From Oceanospirillaceae bacterium (GTDB taxonomy: Bacteria > Pseudomonadota > Gammaproteobacteria > Pseudomonadales > Litoribrevibacteraceae), in NCBI GenBank assembly GCA_015665455.1, contig JADFAD010000003.1:248001-312000 (forward strand): a DNA stretch of 64,000 nucleotides, given 5' to 3'. The notes beneath the pieces were generated by a model, which was not told where the DNA came from, ran no database searches, and was given only the letters and a program-made list of their open reading frames with translations. This document shows, piece after piece, positions 58,416 through 64,000 of this stretch. Each line of letters begins with the position of its first letter. Position 1 is the stretch's first letter. The translations under genes and the position numbers were made by a program.

Positions 58416-60400
58416 TGGAATCAGCCTTCGCAAACTTTGTTCTCGCCAGACCACTATGGCTGTGGGCCTTATTGCCTGTCCTGCTTGCGCTTGCATTGTT
58501 CATTAAAAAACAAATATCTACGGAGCAATGGAATAACCATATCGATCCTGAGCTGCTAGATAATTTAATCGCTCCATCATCAAGCAAGAGTAATCAATAC
58601 GTGATGCCTCTATTGGCCACATGTTTATCTGTTTTCATAATACTTGGTTTGTCGGGACCTTCGTTCCAAAGTGATCAGGTTCAAAGTGTCCAATCCGACG
58701 ACACATTAGTGATTGTTCTGGATTTATCTTTATCCATGACAGCAGAAGATGTAAAACCGTCACGTTTACAACGCGCACAATTTAAAATTCAGGACTTACT
58801 GGATCAAAGAAGTACGGGTCACACTGCTTTAGTTGTATATTCAGGTGATGCTCATGTAGTGGTACCTCTGACTGAAGACGCCGAAACAATTAAGCATCTA
58901 GCCAAATCGCTCAACCCTTGGATGATTCCCTCAAAAGGTAGTCGAGTCTATCGTGCAATTGAAGAGGCGAACAAACTTCTGGACGCCTACCCTTCAAGTA
59001 ACAGTCGAATTTTGCTGTTCACGGACGAGATATCCGATAAGCAACTATCAAAAACTTTGGATATATCTAAGTACCCGACTTATGTCATTGGGGTAGGAAC
59101 AGAAGCCGGTGCCCCAATACACTTACCCGACAGAAAACTACTCAAAGATCGAAATCAAAACATTGTGGTTGCTAAGTTTAACGATGAACAACCTCAAGCG
59201 TTAGCCAGTGAAACAGGTGGCCAATATAAAAAGTTATCGGTAGCCAATGGTGACATCAGCCCTGCATTAAATTACAACCGCGAAGGCAGTAATGCTGAAT
59301 CCGACGAAGGCTTAACGGCATTAAAGGATTTTGGTTACTTGGTCATCATCCCAGCTCTCTTTTTAATGCTTCTATCATTCCGACGTGGCTGGTTACTGCT
59401 GCCATTAATATTCATTTTACAGCCAGCCGACTCCTTTGCATTCAGCTGGGAAGACGCATGGAAGAACGATCAACAAAGAGCACAACAAGCCTACAATGAA
59501 GGTCGATACGCTGACTCTGCAGCGCTCTTTGAAGACCCTGTACGTAAAGGGAATGCTTTGGCCAAAGCGGATCAGTGGGAAGACGCTGAAAACGCCTTTT
59601 CACAATCAAGCTCTGCCATCGCAAAATACAATCAGGCCAATGCTCAAGCCCATCAAGGTAAATTAGACGACGCCATCGAGTCGTACCAAACGTCCATCGA
59701 ACAAGCGAAACAAGAAGATAACCAACAAATCGTTGAGCAAGCGGCAAAAGACATTGACCTCCTAAATAAATTAAAAGAACAACAAAAAGATCAAGAAAAT
59801 CAACAAGGTCAAGATGGTGAACAAAGCCAAGACGGCCAACAAGACGACTCTAACAGCCAAGATCAACAAGGTTCAGATTCACAAAACTCTGATTCACAAA
59901 AATCAGAGGATCAGCAGTCCGGCCAACAAAACTCAGAAAACCAAAGCGACTCGGATCAAAATTCTGAACAGCAATCGGGCCAAGAATCAGAGCAACAATC
60001 CCAAGCACAATCTGACAAAGAAAATAACGACAACTCCGACGCTCAAAGTGGTTCCGAAGACCAAGCCGAACTCGATGATCAACAAGCTGAAGAAGCCGCG
60101 AAGAAAGCACAGGCTTCCGAAGAGCAAAGATCTCAGAACGAACAACTGAGCGAAGAACAAGCAGCTCAACAACAGGCGGCTCAACAGCAAGAGCAAGCAC
60201 CGACAGACGACGAGGTTTTTGACTACCAGAACGCTCAATCATCGAAACCAATGCCGTTGACTGAAGAGCAAAAAGAAGAAGAAAAATATCAACAGATATT
60301 ACGGAAAATTCAAACAGACCCTTCTCTTTTATTAGAGAACAAGTTCCGTATTCAACACTATCAAAGAAAACAACCAGCTAACGAAGCACAGGTGTGGTAA
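58415..60400 (+). CDS. VWA plus TPR protein, BatB-BatC fusion-like
   Basis: A 661-residue protein. The first half is a VWA domain with LDLSLSMTAEDVKPSRLQRA (a DxSxS MIDAS) flanked by membrane helices (about residues 10-28, 58-78 and 310-345). The second half has TPR motifs (AQQAYNEGRYADSAALFEDP, KYNQANAQAHQGKLDDAIES), followed by a low-complexity Gln/Ser/Asp/Glu tail from about residue 455 to 600 and a conserved acidic end. It combines BatB-like and BatC-like parts in one chain. It starts inside the previous stop as TAATG. The tail DNA at 59780-60215 is repetitive and may vary between strains. Confidence 0.86.
   Translation: MESAFANFVLARPLWLWALLPVLLALALFIKKQISTEQWNNHIDPELLDNLIAPSSSKSNQYVMPLLATCLSVFIILGLSGPSFQSDQVQSVQSDDTLVIVLDLSLSMTAEDVKPSRLQRAQFKIQDLLDQRSTGHTALVVYSGDAHVVVPLTEDAETIKHLAKSLNPWMIPSKGSRVYRAIEEANKLLDAYPSSNSRILLFTDEISDKQLSKTLDISKYPTYVIGVGTEAGAPIHLPDRKLLKDRNQNIVVAKFNDEQPQALASETGGQYKKLSVANGDISPALNYNREGSNAESDEGLTALKDFGYLVIIPALFLMLLSFRRGWLLLPLIFILQPADSFAFSWEDAWKNDQQRAQQAYNEGRYADSAALFEDPVRKGNALAKADQWEDAENAFSQSSSAIAKYNQANAQAHQGKLDDAIESYQTSIEQAKQEDNQQIVEQAAKDIDLLNKLKEQQKDQENQQGQDGEQSQDGQQDDSNSQDQQGSDSQNSDSQKSEDQQSGQQNSENQSDSDQNSEQQSGQESEQQSQAQSDKENNDNSDAQSGSEDQAELDDQQAEEAAKKAQASEEQRSQNEQLSEEQAAQQQAAQQQEQAPTDDEVFDYQNAQSSKPMPLTEEQKEEEKYQQILRKIQTDPSLLLENKFRIQHYQRKQPANEAQVW
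59780..60215 (+). repeat. Low-complexity Gln/Ser/Asp/Glu-coding region
   Basis: About 430 bases with many CAA, CAG, GAT, TCA and GAA codons encode a disordered tail in the VWA-TPR protein. The repeats are imperfect, for example CAACAAGGTCAAGA and AACAAAGCCAAGA units. They could slip and change length without changing frame when lost in threes. Confidence 0.7.
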
Positions 60401-62067
60401 TGCAACTTAAAAAAATCTATTTAACATGTCTCTCTGTGATTCTTCTTGCCTTCAGCTCGTTATCTTTGGCACTGGATGCACGTGTTGACCGGACGTCTGT
60501 CCCTGAGAATGAATCATTCCAATTGGTTCTGACTGGCTCGTTTAGCGCATTTAACCTAAGCATCGATCTTGCAGCCTTAGAAAAAGACTTTCAGGTCTTA
60601 GACAACCGCAGAAGCACTAATATGCAATACATCAATGGAGACTTTACGGCACAAACAACGCTGACTGTCACCCTTGAGCCGAAGCAACCCGGTGTGTACA
60701 CCATACCTTCAATCACCATTGAAGATGAATCCAGCCAGCCCATCCAAATCCAAGTAACAAAGGCAAATTCAATTCAAACAGGGCCAAATGAAGTCAGCCC
60801 CATCGATATCACGGTTGAATTGGATCAAACCGACACTTGGGTTCAAGCTCAAATGCTCTTAACGATTAAACTCTATCAATCGGTCAAACTGTATAATGCA
60901 GAATTGAATGGCATTAAAGAACTGCAGGCTCAAGGTCTTTCTTTAGAAAAAATTGGCGATAACAAGAGCTATCAAAGTAAGCGAAATAATCAAACGTACC
61001 AAGTGACAGAGCTTAATTACGTTGTGTTTGCTGATAATCCAGGCTCTTTCGAATTACCTACTTTTTCATTCCAAGGGCAACTGCCTGCTCGAAGCTACGG
61101 TTCAAGGTACGGTAAGTCCATACGTGTATCTGCTGATCCGATCAGTATCAACATCAAGGATGTCCCTAAGGACTACCCTTCTGCAACATGGATACCGGCG
61201 AAACGATTGGAGCTTTCTGACGATCTAAACGACACCATTGAAGTAAGTGTGGGTGAATCCATCAATCGTAATTTAGTTGTCTCCGTGGCTGGCCAAGAAG
61301 CGGCCGTCATCCCTGACTTCCCAGAGATCAAATCACCGTTATTGAACGCTTACAGCGATGCCCCTGAATTAAACAATCAGATAAACATGGATGGTATCAC
61401 TGGCGTAAGAATGGACAGCGTTGCCCTAATTACAAAAGCACCTGGCACATTAACGCTGCCCGAACTTAGCATTACTTGGTTTAACACCACCACAGGAAAA
61501 GTCGAAACAACTGTACTTCCTCAGCGAACGTTAAACATCATTGGTGCAGCCAACCAACCTAGTGCACCTCAGCCCCTTACTGTCGATCCAGTGGAAATAA
61601 AAACTGAAGAACCTTCAGAGCCAACAACAGAGATTAAAACCGAAATCAAAGAAACCGCCTCAACATGGCTTGTGGTTATGACGATTGTGCTTGGCGTCAT
61701 TGTGTTTGCTCAGGCCATTATAATTTGGATTCTTCTACAGCGAGCTAAACACCCCAAAACAATCGATGAAGAAAACCTAACAACGCAAAATAACTCCGCC
61801 CACGATTGGAACCACCCTTTACCTGCGGACTTCGTTGCATGTCATAGAATCATTAATCATGAATTAAAGAACCACAATATGTCGGCTTCAGCATTAACTG
61901 ACGAGATACAACAGCTACTGAACGATTTCAGGGCGAGCACTTATCGCCCTAATAGTCAGAAAACGTTCACTGAAACTGAACGAGTGACATTAAACAATAA
62001 ATTAGCCGCCTTTTTTACATCGCTTGAGGGGCAGAAGTCTGATGCTCCAAGCCTCTATCCGAGCTAG
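60400..62067 (+). CDS. batD: BatD-like protein
   Basis: A 555-residue exported membrane protein with a signal peptide (cleavage near SLALDARV), several immunoglobulin-like domains (VDRTSVPENESFQLVLTGS, LTVTLEPKQPGVYTIPSITI, LNYVVFADNPGSFELPTFSF) and one membrane helix near residue 425 (WLVVMTIVLGVIVFAQAIII) before a cytoplasmic tail. This is the BatD layout. The ATG at 60400 overlaps the preceding stop as TAATG; a GTG two codons earlier is less likely. It closes the operon. Confidence 0.88.
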   Translation: MQLKKIYLTCLSVILLAFSSLSLALDARVDRTSVPENESFQLVLTGSFSAFNLSIDLAALEKDFQVLDNRRSTNMQYINGDFTAQTTLTVTLEPKQPGVYTIPSITIEDESSQPIQIQVTKANSIQTGPNEVSPIDITVELDQTDTWVQAQMLLTIKLYQSVKLYNAELNGIKELQAQGLSLEKIGDNKSYQSKRNNQTYQVTELNYVVFADNPGSFELPTFSFQGQLPARSYGSRYGKSIRVSADPISINIKDVPKDYPSATWIPAKRLELSDDLNDTIEVSVGESINRNLVVSVAGQEAAVIPDFPEIKSPLLNAYSDAPELNNQINMDGITGVRMDSVALITKAPGTLTLPELSITWFNTTTGKVETTVLPQRTLNIIGAANQPSAPQPLTVDPVEIKTEEPSEPTTEIKTEIKETASTWLVVMTIVLGVIVFAQAIIIWILLQRAKHPKTIDEENLTTQNNSAHDWNHPLPADFVACHRIINHELKNHNMSASALTDEIQQLLNDFRASTYRPNSQKTFTETERVTLNNKLAAFFTSLEGQKSDAPSLYPS

Positions 62068-62166
62068 CCCTATGCCATTTAATTAGCGTGCAAAGCCGTC
62101 AAAGAGTGTTTAAGCTGACTATTATAAAAATTTAATGGATTAGCAAACAAACAGGAGAAACTCCGA

Positions 62167-63414
62167 ATGTTGAAACACTCTTTGGTCGCTTGCACGCTAC
62201 TGGCTTCCTCGTTCTCTTTCCCAACATTAGCCAGTTCTGAGTTCGACGATTTCAAAAAACAACATTTAAAGGAGTCTCAACAATATTCATCACAGCAAAA
62301 AGATGAATTCAAAGCCTACGTAAATGCAAATAAACTCGCTTTTAAGCAATACAAAGAAGAACTCAGCCAAGTCTGGGGTAAAGACGTAGCCATCAGCGAT
62401 CAAACCACTTGGATCACCCATACCGATGATCTGCACACTCGCAATGAAGTTGACTTTAAAAAAGAAGAAATTCGAATCACGCTCATTGTTGATGACGAAA
62501 CAGATAATGAACAAATCACTAAAAGCATTGAAGAACAGTTAAAGCGCTTGGCTGACACATCAGTGAATCAAGCACAAAAAGATGATCCTATAAGCAAAAA
62601 AGTAGAGACAATAATCTCTGCCCAACCGATTGCCCCCAAACTGCCTCCGAAAGCCAAACCAGATTTGAAGCCTGTAATCCAACTCACTGAAAGCCCTATC
62701 GACACTGTTAATGCAGACAAAGAAATTGAGAAACTGGTTCAACAGGCCGTAATCGTTAAAAAGCCCGCACCAAAACCTGTAAAGCAACTGAAACAAACAA
62801 ACCAAAAAGTAATCGATAAGAATGTTGATAAGAAAAGAATTGTTGTCACTATCCCCCTGCCCAAAGTTGCTGTTCACTCTAAAGCCAAGCGATTCACTCA
62901 GCCGGTTACTAATTCCTCAGATAAATGGAAAATTGATTCAGCGCTTGTATTGGCCGTCATCCATTCAGAAAGTAGTTTTAATCCTATGGCCCGTTCGCAC
63001 ATCCCTGCTTATGGGCTGATGCAAATTGTCCCTAGATCTGCTGGCCAAGATGCTTCCGCACTTATCTATGGCAACGCAAAAATGCTGAGCTCGAGTTATT
63101 TATATACTTCCGAAAAGAACATCAACGTTGGCACCGCGTATTTACACATTCTAGACAAGCGCTACTTGAGAAAAATTACGAATCCAGAATCCCGTCTTTA
63201 TTGTGTGATCGCAGCATACAATACAGGCGCAGGAAACGTAGCAAGAGCCTTTACGGGTAAGACATCGGTCACCAAAGCGGCACCTAAAATAAATTCTATG
63301 ACACCGTTTCAGGTTTATAATCACCTGCTTCGAAATTTACCGCATGATGAGACTAAAGATTATTTAAAACGCGTAAGCTCTCGCTATGAAGCGTATAAGA
63401 AAACGACCATTTAA
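62167..63414 (+). CDS. mltC: Lytic murein transglycosylase, MltC-like
   Basis: A 415-residue exported enzyme: signal peptide (cleavage near PTLASSEF), an N-terminal DUF3393-type domain (FDDFKKQ, then KLAFKQYKEELSQVWG, about residues 25-110), a long proline/lysine-rich linker and a C-terminal SLT domain with catalytic Glu268 in HSESSFNPMARS, YGLMQIVPRSAG and VIAAYNTGAGN. It cleaves peptidoglycan with 1,6-anhydro formation. It lacks a convincing lipobox, unlike E. coli MltC (about 360 residues), and its linker is longer. Single gene after the Bat operon. Confidence 0.87.
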   Translation: MLKHSLVACTLLASSFSFPTLASSEFDDFKKQHLKESQQYSSQQKDEFKAYVNANKLAFKQYKEELSQVWGKDVAISDQTTWITHTDDLHTRNEVDFKKEEIRITLIVDDETDNEQITKSIEEQLKRLADTSVNQAQKDDPISKKVETIISAQPIAPKLPPKAKPDLKPVIQLTESPIDTVNADKEIEKLVQQAVIVKKPAPKPVKQLKQTNQKVIDKNVDKKRIVVTIPLPKVAVHSKAKRFTQPVTNSSDKWKIDSALVLAVIHSESSFNPMARSHIPAYGLMQIVPRSAGQDASALIYGNAKMLSSSYLYTSEKNINVGTAYLHILDKRYLRKITNPESRLYCVIAAYNTGAGNVARAFTGKTSVTKAAPKINSMTPFQVYNHLLRNLPHDETKDYLKRVSSRYEAYKKTTI

Positions 63415-63432
63415 ATCGCTTTTGATAGGTCA

Positions 63433-63467
63433 TGAAGCGTTATTAGCGATCTGCTATTAACGCTTCA
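63433..63467. repeat. Hairpin overlapping the end of the partial binding-protein gene
   Basis: TGAAGCGTTATTAGC (63433-63447) pairs with GCTATTAACGCTTCA (63453-63467) with one mismatch, a 15-base stem. It covers the last codons and the stop of the 63443 gene and lies 19 bases after the mltC stop. It may block both convergent transcripts, but lacks T runs. Confidence 0.65.
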
Positions 63468-64000
63468 GAAGAATATGTATTCAAATACTTGCTGTGATTA
63501 TCTTTATTCAGAAATCCACCACTGATGTAATCTCTGCTGTAAAAGATCTCATTCAATACACCGTCGTTAATCATCTCACTCAACGCCCTTCGAATGTCAT
63601 CAGCACTGCCTTGGTTGCTTGATTTATGCGACAGATATAAGTCTGCGATGGCGGTACCAATGGTTAATACACGCTTTAATTTTCTTGGATCAATGCCCAG
63701 TGTATCTATACCGTAAAAAATTGATTGATCGGCACTGACAACCGCAGACACATGCCCTTTAATCAGCATTTTAAGCCCTTGATTCATGTCTTTAACGGGT
63801 ACTTTGATTATGTCTTCATTCTTATCAAATGAAGGACCATAGACAGCACCTCTGACATGAGCAACACGCTCTCCGTTCAAGTCAGCAAGATTCTGAATTG
63901 GCTTATGATTCGCTAGCGAAACCGCGATAATGTCTGCTTTGACAATGGTTCCTAATGAAGTACCAATTTTATCGGACAAAGCGCCTTTGTACAGAACGGC
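63443..64000 (-). CDS. Periplasmic substrate-binding protein, partial
   Basis: The C-terminal about 185 residues of a family 3-type binding protein; the frame stays open past the right edge of the window, so the start is not seen. Segments NLADLNGERVAHVRGAVYGP, MNQGLKMLIKGHVSAVVSAD and IADLYLSHKSSNQ followed by a terminal amphipathic helix are typical. It is another binding protein apparently without transporter genes on the visible side, like those at 19360 and 23492. Confidence 0.72.
   Translation of the reverse strand, partial: AVLYKGALSDKIGTSLGTIVKADIIAVSLANHKPIQNLADLNGERVAHVRGAVYGPSFDKNEDIIKVPVKDMNQGLKMLIKGHVSAVVSADQSIFYGIDTLGIDPRKLKRVLTIGTAIADLYLSHKSSNQGSADDIRRALSEMINDGVLNEIFYSRDYISGGFLNKDNHSKYLNTYSSEALIADR

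Noticed and set aside
59780-60215. Possible CRISPR or tandem-repeat array
   Set aside because: Units are imperfect, short and in frame with the protein; there are no spacers of constant length and no cas genes.
59850-60251. Minus-strand frames up to 133 residues in the Gln-rich region
   Set aside because: They are low-complexity mirrors of the VWA-TPR tail codons; no start signal or domain supports them.

Overview
The window is one contiguous stretch of a Gammaproteobacterial chromosome, probably a marine, Oceanospirillales-like lineage. ZapB, RraB, RhlE, class 2 PyrD, DUF2835, the 180-kDa NAD-glutamate dehydrogenase and an MltC-type transglycosylase all fit that assignment. The genus cannot be read from the sequence. 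Base composition is moderately AT-rich throughout. I see no rRNA, tRNA, CRISPR array, complete insertion sequence or prophage.

Region by region: (1) 0-9.3 kb is sensing and signalling: a chemoreceptor-like protein without its signalling tip, a DUF442 phosphatase with a Crp/Fnr regulator, a large 7TM hybrid histidine kinase bracketed by two copies of a small membrane protein, and a truncated haemoglobin. (2) 9.3-21.9 kb is mostly housekeeping: DAHP synthase behind a terminator and a probable attenuator, DinB, DUF523, zapB, serC, rraB, an alpha/beta hydrolase, a periplasmic beta-propeller and rhlE. A DUF1330/LysR pair sits among them. (3) 22-28.4 kb is accessory: an orphan protein with an RNxxxH motif, a patatin remnant, a periplasmic binding protein, a 906-residue SF1 helicase with a probable nuclease-like tail, and a fragment of an amidohydrolase whose intact copy lies 16 kb away. 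(4) 28.4-42.8 kb is the most unusual part. Three paralogous secreted proteins of a family I do not recognise are interleaved with an SMP-30-like propeller, a second DUF1330, a Pmp-repeat beta-helix protein, a DoxX-like membrane protein, LysR regulators, a four-gene carrier-protein mini-cluster (dehydratase-like, NTF2-like, AMP ligase, ACP), a tautomerase and a DUF1111 dihaem protein. Several perfect palindromes lie in the intergenic gaps. (5) 42.9-49.8 kb holds an amidohydrolase, AraC and LysR regulators, a glutathione transferase, an AhpD-like protein, pyrD and DUF2835. (6) 49.8-64 kb holds the giant glutamate dehydrogenase, a six-gene MoxR/DUF58/VWA/BatD operon, mltC and a partial periplasmic binding protein.

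How the genes may work together: the third secreted paralogue is probably the first gene of the ACP/ligase/dehydratase operon and faces a tautomerase-DUF1111 operon across a promoter gap with a perfect palindrome. This suggests one regulated unit that makes or processes an acyl- or aryl-carrier-bound product together with secreted proteins. That is inference; the product is unknown. Best candidates for new biology are this secreted-family/carrier-protein locus, the aromatic-rich leader before DAHP synthase, the tip-less chemoreceptor and the helicase-nuclease protein.
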